From Lithospermum erythrorhizon (taxonomy: Eukaryota; Streptophyta; Magnoliopsida; Boraginales; Boraginaceae), in the NCBI GenBank assembly GCA_019722365.1, contig JADFUC010001925.1, positions 2,790,001 to 2,854,000 of the forward strand: a stretch of DNA of 64,000 nucleotides, in the 5' to 3' direction. Below the pieces are notes generated by a model. It did no database searches and had not been told where the DNA came from. It saw only the letters and a list, made by a program, of their open reading frames with translations. Each line of letters begins with the position of its first letter. Position 1 is the stretch's first letter. The translations under genes were made by a program, and so were the position numbers. Below are positions 1 through 12,733 of this stretch, in pieces.

Positions 1-270
1 AACTTGATTAACCCCAATTAGTTAATAATCCTAATTACTCCCAACCGACTAGGTTCGATGGTACTAATCAAGTTGGATTAGGATTACGAAACCAAACCCA
101 TCAAATTATCAAAAACTTATTATCAACATATATCCAAGAGTCACAGTGATAGAACACAGAATCATAGGACATGAAAACTAAAGAATTCTATATAATGTAT
201 GAGAAAAAGACTGTTGTACTTCTAAAACCAACAACGTACGGACTACGGAGTATAAAAGAACATACGAGTC

Positions 271-2062
271 TCAAGGGTATCGCTTATATGAATTGTCATT
301 CCTGTTGTTCCTGAATGCACAGCACCCAACCGAGTAGACGATGATGAGGAAGATGAGAAAGATGATGTTGATGACAGCAACCTTCCTCCATTGCTTCTTG
401 ATGTTATCCAGCAGCCCGGCTTTGCAAGATTGACAATTGTAGCACAACACGTTCTTATCGTTGCTCCAGGCATCGCAATCTGGATTAGTCGGAGGCAAGG
501 TTGCGTTCCTGGTCCAGTTAGTCGGGCTGACATACTCGAAGGCACAATCATCCGATGGCTTGCAGCAACCAGACTGTCAATACATAATCACACAGCACTT
601 TAGAACCCATAACATTTTAAGTCTATAATCAAGAATAAAAGTGTAAAAGTAGCTCAATTGTTTTGCTAAAATACTGTACACTTGAGTTATTAGCATACTA
701 GAATTCCCTAACAAGTAATGCTGTCATTTAGTCAACTGACTTGCTAAAATACTGTACAAGCAGCCATATGAAAACCGACCTGAACTGTTATACTATTTTG
801 GTGTGCCAAACCGACTCATACAGAAACTTCAATTTCAACTGTATCTATAATAAATTTTTTGCATTTATCATTAGTTATTTATCAAGTGTAAAAAGCGTTA
901 CACTAACAACTCGAGGTCATGCTCTAAGATATTATGGAGGAATTAACCAAGATGTGAATCAATTGATTAAGACACAGAGAGAGCAAGAAAAAAGCAGAGA
1001 TCTTGATTCAGCCATAACAAGATAACATTTAAATGTTATCTGCAATATAGAATAGCAACATTTATTTTGTCATTAGTTGATAATTTTTATCTCTTTAAAA
1101 AAATTATACAATCAGTAATTTTATTAATAAAATATTTTTATTTTAAACAATCATATAAATTGAATCAGGAAATAGAAAGTAACTTTTTTATCTTCAAAAA
1201 GGTCAATTGGATGCTCGAATGGGAAATAGACCAAAAAGGTAAAAAGTCATACTACTTTTCTTCAAAATCCCCAGCATCCACAAATCAGAAAGAAACTACC
1301 TCAAAAAGTCACAACTTTTAAATTATGAAAAGGTTTCATCATAAACCTAAAAGCAATCATATAGTACAGGATCCCCAATTCCATGAATCAAAATATAAAT
1401 TCTATTAGTTCCGATTCAATTTAATTGACATTTTCGTTTTTCAGTATCAAATTTGATCATCCGCTAATTTTTAATTATATTATGAAAAATTATAGTATAA
1501 TGATATTATGAAAACACGAAAACGTCAACTACGTGAGTAAATAAGCAAAATTTACCTCAAGAGAAGAGAGATGTTTCTTGTAAAAATCTTGAGCAGGGGT
1601 AGTTGACCCATCATCAAGAAGCTTCTGACAGATCTCACTATCCTGCAAACAGCTCCTAATCCTGTTCCAATTCTTGTTACTCTCCACCCTCTTCTGCAAC
1701 CAATTCGAATAATCACCAAGCCTATACTCTTTATACCCCCTCTCAGACACAGCTTCACCAGCCCCCTTATTGGTCACAACAAATGCAAATATAGTGAAAG
1801 CAATAAGTAACAAGATCAACACAAACATCACAAACAAATAGACCCATAAAAGCCATGTCACTCTGCAACATGAACCAATGATCCCAGCTAAAGAAACCAA
1901 CAAAATGAATACTCCAAATGCAACAACTGGCTTATCAAGAAACCGTTCACACTCAGTGTTTGCTTGTCTTGAGAGCCAAACTCCACCTGCTATGATGGGG
2001 ATTGAGAGAAGAAGGGTGACTATGTTTAGTATAGCAACCAAGTTGTTACTGCAACGTACCAT
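271..2062 (-). CDS. TET8: Tetraspanin, TET8-like, two exons
   Basis: Seen: exon 1 is 1556-2062 and exon 2 is 271-573 on the minus strand, joined by a phase-0 GT-AG intron of 982 nt, giving 269 residues. Four hydrophobic segments lie near residues 8-28, 47-67, 70-95 and in the last 35 residues. The large extracellular loop between TM3 and TM4 carries the plant GCCK-P motif at residues 171-175, exactly at the exon junction, and further Cys residues (CDAW, CYNCQSC). Known: plant tetraspanins organise plasma-membrane and exosome-like microdomains; the TET8/TET9 clade is stress- and vesicle-associated, and its members are about 270 residues long, as here. The start is the first ATG of the exon, about 90 nt below a TATA-like box. 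The short cytosolic tail ends in NSYKRYP. No lesion is visible. The family call is firm; assignment to TET8 rather than a sister is inference. Confidence 0.93.
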
Positions 2063-2148
2063 GTTGGTTGTTTCAAAATGTTGCCCTGTTTCTAGTGTTT
2101 TTTACTGTTTTTATCTAGAGAATTAAAGGGAATTTGATAATGGAATAG

Positions 2149-2156
2149 CTTTATAT
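2149..2156 (-). promoter_or_regulatory. TATA-like box of tetraspanin gene
   Basis: On the minus strand the sequence reads ATATAAAG about 90 nt upstream of the tetraspanin ATG, the usual plant spacing for a TATA box plus a short 5' leader. Confidence 0.5.
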
Positions 2157-3449
2157 GATGAAAAGATGGGATTATATAGGATGTGAGGGGACGTTTGGTT
2201 GGAAGGAGAAGAAGTTTATTGTAGGTAAGACTATAGAGGAGTAGATGAATAGCATTCTTTGATATTTTAAGATTTTTACCTTTTTTGGAATCAAAATGTG
2301 GCAATAAATATCAATAAAATATATTTTTCCTTTCGGTAGAATTTATTATTCTTAGGACTATTTTTATTGCATAAATAGAAAATATTTACTTTTTGTTTAT
2401 GTAATGCTCCGTATTAACAAAAAAATTACAATTTCATCATTTTATTTAAAAAAATCTCATTTAAAAAATTTCCATATAAACTTCATTCTTAATATAAAAA
2501 ATGTTCTTATAAATAGTTTGTATTCCGTATTTCATTAGATTTATTTCTCGAGTATGATACATGTAATGTATATATAAATAATCAATTAACCGTTTTAATT
2601 TATCATAACATGAAAATGACATTGCATCTTTCAATAAATTTTAATTGATATTTTCTTTTTCGATGGGAAAATTTGAAATGAAGTTACTTTACAATTATCA
2701 AAAGAACAATTAAAAAGTTATAAAATTATTCTATATTAATTATAATATGACATACTATATAAAACAATTACGGAGTATTTATGATGATCAAAAGCAGGTT
2801 CACGGAAACGAAAATGACAATTAGAAACGTGTTGGAGAGGGATATGTATTAAGATGAAGTGATGAACTGCTAGTCTAAATAATTAGGGTAAAAAATCAGT
2901 TGAGACTCTTATGATCGGTGTGTTTGTACGTTGTAAATCATAAATGTAATTATGCTCAACAATAAATGTGCCTTTTACTACTTTGTTAAAGAAAAATTAA
3001 TTGCTTTAATTAACGAATTGTTTGCTACATTGTCAAATGTCATAAAAGAATCATTTTTGTTGCTTTATTGTAACGATTAGAATTTAAAAATTTCTCATCC
3101 TTGCATGCAAACTTATGTAGCATGCACGTGGTGCACCCCATCGAATTCCCTGTCTTAATTAGTTCAATAAGTGACTTACCACTAGTTAAATTTCACATAT
3201 GTAATTATTTTTAAATAATAAAAATGTCAAATTAAATTGACAAATCACATAGTACTAAGTACTAACACATAAGAATGATACTCCTTCCGTTTTTTTTAGT
3301 TGTCGTTTTAGCTATTTGCATACATTAAGAGAAAAAAATTGTCAAAAGTATGAAAATATAAAATGTGATCAATTCAAAAATATCATTAGTTGATTGTTAA
3401 GCTTAAAAGAAAAATTAGTCGAAAGAATGCATTGAAAATGTAAAAATGT
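2157..3449. other. AT-rich intergenic, no gene seen
   Basis: Upstream region of the tetraspanin gene. It is AT-rich with short ORFs only. From about 3281 there is a Stowaway-like start (ACTCCTTCCGT followed by a T run and AGTTGTCGTTTTAG) whose partner end is not clear. Confidence 0.5.
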
Positions 3450-3451
3450 TA

Positions 3452-3616
3452 CTCCCTCCGTCCAAAAGATAGAACCATTTGATTTGACAAAATATTTAGG
3501 AAAATTCAAATTCTCCTCATATTCATGTTTCCCTCCATATTTTTTACTAAATAGGAACTAATTAGAGAATTTTTAAAAATAGAAAAATATTCCTATCCAA
3601 TTAGGGATGGAGGAAG
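3452..3616. mobile_element. Stowaway-type MITE
   Basis: A 165-bp AT-rich element starts CTCCCTCCGTCC and ends GGATGGAGGAAG, imperfect terminal inverted repeats, and is flanked by TA dinucleotides at 3450-3451 and 3617-3618. This is the signature of Tc1/mariner-derived Stowaway MITEs. No coding capacity. Confidence 0.8.
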
Positions 3617-3991
3617 TATTTATTATCTTTAAAACTACAACTAAAAAAATTATTTGGTAAAACAATATTAAAAAATGGAAGAAATAGTTATGTATCAAGA
3701 AATAAAACATGATTTGATTCACATGATGACTTACAACTTGAGGAGAAATTGATTTACGGATCGAAAATGATCATTTACCTTCTTTTCGTATCCTCTAATA
3801 TGTCTCATATTCATAAAATTATAAATCATATATTAAGAACACATGAGTTGTCATGACACGATCGTCCAATATTATCATGTATTCCAAAATAAAGAAGTCA
3901 CGAAAAGAAGACTTAGAAAATAGATAGTAGATGTCCGGTTCATAGCACAGTTGGTAATGAACTAAAATGCTAAGACTAATACTTTCGAGGA

Positions 3992-4075
3992 ATTTTTTAT
4001 GCAGTGTGAGTTTGACTTTTATAAGGAACGAACTTTGTGTTGAATTGGTTAAAAAAATGATGGTTTCACACTGCG
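3992..4075. repeat. Inverted repeat beside a degenerate tRNA-like A box
   Basis: A stretch reading ATTTTTTATGCAGTGTGA is followed about 45 nt later by its near reverse complement TCACACTGCGAAAAAATT. Upstream (about 3944) TAGCACAGTTGG matches a pol III A box. This may be a decayed SINE or a foldback element; too eroded to define ends. Confidence 0.4.
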
Positions 4076-4275
4076 AAAAAATTAGGTGAATTATTAGGCG
4101 AGGAGGAAGGTTGAGACGTGTGGGAGAGGGACAGCGTGGATTTTGTGTTGAGATGATAGATATACTCGCAATTTTATTGGTTAACTATAAGTTTGACTCG
4201 CTTGATTCGATACTCTGCCAAATCAGATTAACGGTAAATAAATTTGTAGCCTATCGTTGACTGAGTAACTGTAAA

Positions 4276-4409
4276 GTGAATCTTTCATAGTCAGCTGCTC
4301 CATCAACAATAACAAAAATTGCCGCAGCGCATGCCTCAGTTCGTGAATCTTTCATAGTCAGCTGCTCCATCAATAATAACAAAATTAAAACAAAAATTGC
4401 CACAACACA
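4276..4409. repeat. 67-bp direct tandem duplication
   Basis: The segment beginning GTGAATCTTTCATAGTCAGC occurs at 4276 and again at 4343 with few differences over the first 40 bases, so the unit is about 67 bp. Copy 2 runs into a tRNA-like segment. Confidence 0.75.
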
Positions 4410-4613
4410 TATCTCTCGGTTGGTAAGGCGAGTCTTTAGTGTATTGGCGTAACACATTCTTGTAGTGTGGGTTCGAATCACCTTAGTGAATCTCGTGAAG
4501 TAGTTTATCTTTCAATTTCGCCCAGCTCTTGAGTTGAGAGCCCGTCACGATTCATAAGCCCAAATCACCGGGCGGGGACGCCGAGGCGTAGTATGATGGT
4601 TTCATCTTTTTTT
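4400..4613 (+). mobile_element. tRNA-derived SINE-like element
   Basis: An A-box-like stretch (CTCGGTTGGTAAGG, about 4412) is followed about 50 nt later by an excellent B box (GGGTTCGAATCACC, about 4470), then a non-tRNA body ending in a T run. The 8-mer AAAAATTG occurs at 4392-4399 and 4614-4621 and could be a target-site duplication, but the left end overlaps the local tandem duplication so the boundary is uncertain. Confidence 0.55.
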
Positions 4614-4797
4614 AAAAATTGAAAAAAATTGGTAATGGTAGAAGATACTACTATTTCGTACCGGCGCATGAGTAGGAGTTAAATGTTGGATGTCTGCGTA
4701 GTAGGATCACAAAGGTCGATGCTGAAATTAGTGCGAGGCCCCGGAATTTTTTTTTGAAGATGACGACTTTTTATTAAAAAAAAAAATTAAAACTTAA

Positions 4798-5120
4798 GGC
4801 CAAAAACGTCTAAGCACTAGCGCAGCATTTTAAGTATTCATTATTAATCAATCAAAATAAGTTTATCAGCTCTGCAACTAGTGTTTATTTATAAAGATCG
4901 AGAGCCAGGTCCGGCGAAATTTTCTCGACTCGGTGTTGGCTCAGCCAGAGGCGGGGAAACTCGAGTTAGGCCAAAAGCATTAGAGTAAACTTTTGAACGA
5001 CATTTCATCCTATTAATGAATCAAAATAAGTTTATCCACTCTACAACTAGTGTTGTTATCGAGTTGAGGCGAGTCGAGCGAAATTTTTCTCTACTTTCGG
5101 TTTGGCTCAGAAATTTGACT
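4798..5120. repeat. About 170-bp diverged tandem duplication
   Basis: Two diverged copies (from about 4798 and about 4969) share blocks such as GGCCAAAA, AATCAAAATAAGTTTATC, CAACTAGTGTT, GCGAAATTTT and TTGGCTCAG in the same order. No coding content seen. Confidence 0.65.
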
Positions 5121-7125
5121 CAGTTAACCGGTAGAGGCCCAGCATTAGTTCCAATAAATTGATCTTTCACATTAATTGGAGTACTAAATTATAACAAAAA
5201 ATATCATTAAACACATCAAACAATTAAACAATCAGCTTTCTAATATATATGCCCTTATAACACATGGTAATAATTAAATTTGTAAATAAAATATAACCCT
5301 AAAAGCATGTTAGAATGACTAAATCTAGAATGAAAAATGTTGTTGGCAGGTTTCAAGTCATGGCCAACAGTCATTTATCTCAATCTCTCAACCAACTACA
5401 CCACACTATAACTTGTTCAAAATTGTATAATCATCTTTATCATATTATTATCATGGCATCTAGATTTTTGGTGTAATTATACCACGCTTGACATACATAG
5501 ATTAGGTTATCGATATACACTCAAGCGATCGAGAATTAGATTTTTTAGCATGGCTATTTGTCTGGTTAAAAGTCGAACGACAACTATGTGAAGAAGCGAG
5601 GGTGTTGATGCCCAACATTAATTCCTTATGGGTTAGGCTATCTTTATATTCTGAAAGGGTAATGATATATATACAGAATACAGTACATTTTAGAACTCTT
5701 CTAATAATCACTTATTAAAATCAGAATAATCACTTTTTAAAAGAAAATGATTATTTAAAGAGAATGATGATGCGTTTACATTATTACGGAGTACTTCCTA
5801 ATTATATCTTGTGGGACTATTTTTTAATTACTGAGATATAACCAAGTAGTTGATTGTGATAGCCACAAAGTCCAAGCATGAATGTCAAATAGTAGAAGAG
5901 TAATTTAGGCGCTTACAAACATATTAATAACTAAGTTGTTTATAGTAAAAATGTAAATTTATTAAAATCTAGAAAAATTGAATAAATAAACAATCTCTAT
6001 TTTCGGACCTTACTCTCCGCCCCCCACTTCCGAATTCCACGCACCATTTCTCAGCCTCCCGCTCCCCGTTTTATTACACACAAAGCAACAATTAATACTC
6101 ATAAATTCAACAGCAAAGAACAAAAAACTTAAAGCTTTAATACACTCGTTATGGCTTGCTTGATTTCGATTGGTTATAATAATTTGCTTGATTGTTCTAT
6201 ATAACATTCATAGCCATGAAACCACATACAAATGAATCAAATGAAGAAGAAACTGTTATACGTAACTGAATCATTTTTGAATTTTTAAAATAAACTAATG
6301 TGAAAATACTATAATACCCCTACTTACGGATGTGAAAAGACAAATATACCCCTATTTTATTAGAACCGTTGGATGACTGATCTCACTTAAATGAACAGAT
6401 CTAACAATATACACATATATAAACACTTTACTTATTTCATGTAAGCACCTAAGATTATTCTCTATTTGAATAGTTGGATTTATGTGTGAAATTGTCTATT
6501 GTGACAAAAGAAAGCAAAATTTGATGTAATATTATTCTTCCTACATATTTAATATTTGATTATTTAGTTTAATAATATTACACAGTTCGAAATGACCAAC
6601 TTAGAAATGTCCAATAGTATTTGATGAAAATATAGTATTTAAATAATGTTATCATTATATTTTAATGTTTAATGAAGTGTAATTTTGCTTCAAATATTTT
6701 TAAAATATATTTTTTCTTTAGGATAGAGATAGCAATACATAGTCTTAAGAATATAGTTTTTCAAAACAAATCATACTCCCTCCATTTTTTTAGTTGTCGT
6801 TTTACTTTCGTTTACGTAGATTAAGGAGAAAAGAAAAAGTAGTCAATCATTAAAAATGTAAAATGATAATCAGTCAAGCAAATATCATTGGTTGATTGTT
6901 AGCAAAGAAAAAAGTAGTAATCATTAAAAATATAAAATAGTATTTATTATGCTAAAAGCGATAATAAAAAAAAATAAATTTCTTTCACAAAATGACAAGC
7001 CAAAAAGCAGAAGAATATTAAGTATTGCATATATCTAACGTTAAGGATTAAGGTTAATGGACAATTTAGATGGAAGCCTGTGGGGTTAGAAAGCAATTGT
7101 TTGACCTTATTCATTTGTCTGATGC
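5121..7125. other. Intergenic, no gene recognised
   Basis: AT-rich with short ORFs only. From about 6776 there is a Stowaway-like start (CTCCCTCCATTTTTTTAGTTG) and a partly complementary region near 6951-6980 (GCTAAAAGCGATAATAAAAAA), probably a decayed MITE. A TACGGAGTA motif lies at 5785. Confidence 0.45.
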
Positions 7126-7139
7126 CAATTGACTCATAT

Positions 7140-7418
7140 TAGCAGCACAAGCGTGTTGGAGTTGATTCGAGAATGCAGAGCTAGCTATACTCGAGAAGGC
7201 GGTGTGGGTTCAGCGGCGTGGCAAAAATAATATCATTTATTCAAGGAAGGATTTGGTAACTCAGAGGAACGGAAATTTGAGACAGGGGCCCAGAGGTTGG
7301 ATGGGCGTGTCGGTGACCCAAGGATCTTGGGTTTTACGCATGTTTCTTCGCGATTTGCGTCTTATTGACGTATTCTTGCGAGGAGAATTAAACCTACTAG
7401 TTACAAAAAAAAAAAAAT
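7140..7418 (+). mobile_element. Short retroposon with poly(A) and 14-bp TSD
   Basis: A 279-bp segment, more GC-rich than its surroundings, ends in 13 A residues (7405-7417). It is flanked by near-identical 14-mers: CAATTGACTCATAT at 7126-7139 and CAATCGACTCATAT at 7419-7432. Short length, an A tail and target-site duplications indicate a SINE-type or 5'-truncated LINE insertion. The body carries only an 80-codon open frame that I do not recognise. Confidence 0.78.
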
Positions 7419-7432
7419 CAATCGACTCATAT

Positions 7433-9471
7433 GGTCATATTTAAGAATTAATAAGGGAAGTCCATTTGCCTTGTCTGTCTATTACATGGTGTGAAATGTA
7501 AGTTTGTTGCTGCACGGATCTGCTTGGAATGTTCTCTGGATTATTGTAACTTCAGTTATATGGATGTCCGTCGGGTGGCTCACCACCGCTGAAAACCATC
7601 GATCGGACGTTTATATATTATTCTTAAAATCGTAAAGATATAAAACTTTTTAAATTTTGTTCATCTCTTAAACTTTATTATTAATATGTTTGTTTGTGTT
7701 ATATAATATCTTATAAAAAATATATCGTTTGGAAAGGAGTTTGAAATGTAATTTTTCGTTGATATAGTTTTAAATAGTATTATCTGTCCTGAAAAACAAA
7801 AATATATATAATTCGAAGTGAAAGATGAGCAAAAAATTCAAAGTGAATGTCTTTTTGTGGGATAAGAGGAGTATTATTACAATCTTTTTGATATTAGTCG
7901 TTCTTCTTCTAATTTTCTTTTCTTTGTCTTTCTCTTCGATAAATTAACAAAAGTCCGCTGCCCACATGCACAAGAAAAGCAGCTCTCTTATTCTCAATAA
8001 CTTTGGTGTATGATCTTTGTGTTCATTGACGCTACCTTATTGAAGCATATCTATTACCATGCATGCAATCTACTTTTCTCTGTTTGTGGCCTTGTGGCCT
8101 GATGACTAATTTATGGCTAATAGCACTTCTTGCAAGTTTTCTATTACACATTATTTTTTGAGAAAACTGTAATAACTACTTTTAAAAAACTCATCTCTTG
8201 CACTTTCTTTCCCCTACAACGAGGTTTACAAGATTTTAATTATCTTCATTCGGGTTGACACGTTCATGTATTCTTTTCAATATTTTATACCTCTACAAGA
8301 TTTTCTTCTTGGTAATTAGTTATGATTTTACATGTCTTATCATAAGCGAGGTATTCTATTATTGATTTCTTGGTTTAAATTCTTATTAATATTTTCTTTT
8401 TCTCCTTTTTATGTTTACCTCCAATGAGATTTTCTTCATTCTTCTCTACATTCTCTCATACATTGAAATTTCTATTTTAGATGCAAATCCCGGCGATGGT
8501 TTATTTTATTTTTTTCTATATTTTCTCAATGAGTCTTAAAGCCGTCACCATTATTAAATTGTGGTCAGATAACCCTCTCTCTATTTTTTTTCTTCTTCTC
8601 GTATTCTAATTTTCTCTTTTCACAATTATGAGTGCTTATCTTACTCACCAATTCTTTTCTTTTAGGTATATTTCTTCCTCCTTTGTTTACATTCCTTTTC
8701 TTTTCTCAACCGCTATTTTCTTTTTGATTTCATATTTAATAAATAGAGTAGTTTGCTTGTTAAAGTTTTTTGTGTACTATCGATTGTTTCCCTTGTCCTA
8801 ATTAGTGAATCGGGTCTCTTTTCCGTCCAATAGTAAAGAGTTTAGCGTTTACATATTTCTTCAACAGTTTCTTCTCTGGTCGGTCAAGTTCAAGTTTCTT
8901 GAACTTTTAATTGGAACAAGTTGGCGGTCTCCCACTTTGGCTGTGGCGGAGTGTTAATAGACTAGAGCCAGTCAGAAACTGCTGCGCACTCGTCGCTCTA
9001 CCATTAGGGTTAGATTAGAATCGGATTAGGAAAGTTAGTCAATCTGTATGCCTATATATATAAGTCTCTATTCTATTATAATGATTCGAAAGAGTTATCA
9101 ATAATATTTATCTATTTAATATTCTAATACTCCTCCTAATATTGTTCCCATGTTTTCATTGTCATCACACATTATTTATCTTTGTCATCACACATTATTT
9201 ATCCATAAATCCGTGTATAACTTTTGATTTTTTATTGGTAAATTTAAATTTTGTTGATGTATGTAATTTCTATTTGAATCGGTATGATTATCTAACAATA
9301 ATGTACATGACAATATTATCAATAGATAAAATTTCCTCTAAATATTATTCAAGATATATAACATATTTGAATTTAAAATTTAAAAGTTTAATTTAAACTA
9401 TTTCATGAAAAACAGACAACCGCTTATTACAAGCAGGCTTCCCCTATCATTATTTTTATCAAAAGTGTGAG
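7433..9471. other. Intergenic, possible LTR fragment
   Basis: No gene recognised. At about 8930-9130 a segment with a TATA-like run (CCTATATATATAAGTC) and a more GC-rich 5' part resembles the promoter and end region of a solo LTR, without a provable partner. Confidence 0.35.
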
Positions 9472-9549
9472 AAAATGATGTCTTTGATAATTTATTTTTT
9501 AAATAGAGAATGAAATGATGTCTTTGATAATTTATTTTTTAAATAGAGT
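9472..9549. repeat. Perfect tandem duplication, about 40 bp
   Basis: The stretch starting AAATGATGTCTTTGATAATT and ending AAATAGAG is present twice back to back without mismatches, so the duplication is recent. Confidence 0.85.
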
Positions 9550-9609
9550 GGAAAAATGATATCCGCTTGATCCTGCGAATGTACGATTATGAGCTATCGC
9601 CGCGTTCAA

Positions 9610-9950
9610 GAGATTTATCGGTCCATTTGGATTGAGGTGAACCTAGGTGAAATTTTAAGTTCACCTCATTTGAGGTTCTATTATTCATGTTTACCTAGGT
9701 TAATCTAAGTTAAATGATTCATAAGATTTCAAATTCGCATACGTTTTCATTTAACTTACGAAAATCGGGATGTAATGTAGGTTAATGATATTTTTAGTTA
9801 TTTCACCTAATTTTACCTAGATTCACCTCGCAAATAAAATATCCAAATAACGTTTTAAAACATTCATATAAATTAGCATAATTACCATCATCTAGGTTAA
9901 ATTTTAAATTTTAACTTCACCTAAATTCACTGATTTCAAGCGAATCAGAG
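9610..9950. mobile_element. Foldback MITE-like element
   Basis: The left end (GAGGTGAACCTAGGTGAAAT) and the right end (TTTTAACTTCACCTAAATTC) are imperfect inverted repeats about 300 bp apart. There is no ORF. This is a non-autonomous foldback or TIR element of undetermined superfamily. Confidence 0.55.
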
Positions 9951-11096
9951 TTAGAATTGGGTTGGGAATATAATGCCGCCTATCCAAGTTGGCTTCGGCA
10001 GGTTGATGCACCTATAAGTCTATGACGAATGACACAGGACAAATAACTAAAGTTGAATGATGAATCGAGATGAAGTTAATCGTTCACCTACCTTTGATTG
10101 TGTAATGCGAATTGTGGGGTTTAAAACCATAAATTGTCTAAATCGGTGGAATAAATGGGTGGTGTCTTAATGACTACGGAGTACTAATTAAGTGACCACT
10201 CAGAAAAATAGGGATTAGTGTGCTGTCATCTTGTTCTAAACGACTGCCAACTATAGGCATGTAAACGAGTGGAATACTTCCGAACCCCAGACGGAGTTAG
10301 AATTAATTTCGAGCAAAGGATTCGAGGGTTTGATTCGAGATTCGATGAAACCATTTTAATGATAAAAATATGATTTATGTGGATTCCCCGGTAGAATCGA
10401 GCTTTCGGCTCGACGATCCTAAAAAATGAGGTTCGAGGGATTCAGCTGACTACATCGAACTCGAGCTTTGATTTCTTTTCTGGCGCAATCAACTATATAG
10501 AAGCCACAAGCTGGATTAGGACCCAATATATTGTTAAAAGGCTGTTCGAGTCTGGCCTGTTCAAGAGAAGCAGCCCGCCGAACTTAGTACATGGACCGTT
10601 CGAACGCGTTTCTTAGGCTGAAGAGTGAAGAGTGAAGGTTGACATTAAAAAAAAAGACAGAAACAGTGGACTACATATTGTGTGTACATATGATGCTACA
10701 AATATGGATTGAGTGACAAGGCACATTACACTGCAAATCAACACTTGCCAACTTAGTGAAAATCATTCAATGCATCATAATGCTTTACATAGTAGTAGTA
10801 CTGTTTATACATTTATTTGATCATGCATGCTTCTTGAATAATCGTTGCCAAATGTTGGTCAAAATAAACAAATAAAAAACGCAGGAGTGAAAAGTATGTT
10901 AATATATGCAAAAACCTTGCAATGATTCAAACTAGTAACATTGCACAAACGTGTAATTAACGAATTGCATGTCTTGGTCAGTACAAATTTGAAGCTATAT
11001 CTCACATTTCACTTGTAGAACTGCACAAATGTTACATCATTAAAAGTAGTAGAACTTGCAAAAAAATAAAATTTTAATTTATGGAGATAATTGCTA
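9951..11096. other. Intergenic, hAT-like fragment
   Basis: No gene recognised. About 10250-10460 contains GGCATGTAAACGAGT followed by repeated TTCGAG/GCTCGA blocks, similar in style to short hAT-derived elements, but both ends cannot be paired. Confidence 0.35.
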
Positions 11097-11307
11097 CTCC
11101 CTCCGTTTCAAACTATATGATCATCTAGAAAAATTTTAGTTTTTCACAATAGTTGATTGTTTACAATTTTAATATATCTTTTTACAATTCTAATATAATT
11201 TTTTTATATTTTCAATGTAGGTTTTTACAATTTCAATGTAATTTTTCATAATTTCTTAATAAAAACATTTTTCATCTAAATAATCATATATTTTGAAATG
11301 GATGAAG
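11097..11307. mobile_element. Stowaway-type MITE
   Basis: A 211-bp AT-rich element between TA dinucleotides starts CTCCCTCCGTTTCAAACTAT and ends ATATTTTGAAATGGATGAAG, imperfect terminal inverted repeats. No ORF. Confidence 0.75.
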
Positions 11308-12640
11308 TAATTTGGTACAATTAAATTGTAGTTTGATATTCGTTGTAACAGTGTAACTATTTAATCAAAATTTAGTCACATTTGTTAAGGTAAAGTCACC
11401 AAATTAACAGACATATTTATCATTAACCTGTTCAAATGATGATTGCTATCCATTTGGTGGAAATTGATATTTCAACTGCAATTTAGGGGGGATATACTTG
11501 TTCTCTTTTTCGGATTTCTCTCCTTCCCCTCTTCAACTGGAATAACATCAGAAAGAATTCAAAGAATCAAAGATGTGCCAACTTGATTTGAGATGCACAA
11601 GTTAAATCCAATCGACCAATCAATATGGAAACATAGTTTTAAGCTTTTAGGTATCAAGCTATCATGATAATTACAACAATGGAAAATCATATCGAGATTC
11701 CAAGGGCCATTGCATGCATGTGATGTACTGATGTATGATCTAGTCTAAAACAATTACAGTAAAATTTGACATCTCCATCAATTTATATTATCATGTAACG
11801 ATGTCAAACTTTTCATAAAGGAGATTAAACTACAGCTGAGTCATAAATTTATTACTAGATAGAACCAAATTGACAATCCATTATGCATGTCCCATTTTGA
11901 ACTCAATTATTTTTATATGTATTGTTTAATATTTGTTTGAAAATATATCAAATGTTGCACTTCAAAATTCTTTACGATTGATATACTAATTTTGATTTAA
12001 ATCATAGTTAAGTATACATCTTTTATCATTGAAAATTCAAATTAAACAATCTTTATGATTGAAAAGAGTATTAAAAGAAGATGGACTATCATATTTTTTT
12101 AACCTACATTCATTTTAAACCAAACAGGGAAGAGTTCGTGCAAACATTTAAATAACCCCATATTTCTTTACTCAGATGAAGTCTGGTCCCATCTCAAATG
12201 CTCAATAGTCAACAGTATGCATTAATATACCACTAGAGGATGGCCATTAGCCATCATGATTCCGAGGTACCTTTTTGTCCATCATGACCAATTGTAGAAA
12301 ACAATCAGAAAGTGGGTAGTACTCTAAACAATTACAGAACATTTTGAGACAGCAAAAGTTACCCTTTTCCATACAGTAAAAATTTAATTCAACCCCATGC
12401 ACACACACAATAGTCTGAGTCCACACTAGCTTTACGTAAGTTAGAGGGTAAAAGATGTTTTGACAGACTCTCATCAGTTGATATTTTCTTTGATAAGTCA
12501 CATTACAATTTCACTGATGGATGATTCTGTGTCTATATTTGTACTTTTACTGCCTACAGCCCTACTTATTATGCCTTCAACATCCATTTTCAAGAAAATT
12601 ATTCTTTAAATAAATAAAAAATGAATGTTCCCTCTTTGTA
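11308..12640. other. Intergenic, no gene seen
   Basis: AT-rich, with only short ORFs of ordinary composition. The last part probably serves as promoter of the small candidate gene that follows. Confidence 0.4.
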
Positions 12641-12648
12641 TTTTTGTC

Positions 12649-12656
12649 TATATAAA
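12649..12656 (+). promoter_or_regulatory. TATA box of small candidate gene
   Basis: TATATAAA followed by CCCC, 44 nt upstream of the first ATG at 12700. The spacing suits a short plant 5' leader. Confidence 0.5.
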
Positions 12657-12733
12657 CCCCAAGTAGAGTTGTAAGGTTTCAACTATCAACTCAAGCTACA
12701 TGAAAGTCTCGTTCTTTTGCCACTTCATATGTA

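Noticed and set aside
4455..4490. Possible tRNA gene (B box GGTTCGAATCACC)
   Set aside because: No complete cloverleaf or matching acceptor stem; context and T-rich tail fit a SINE.
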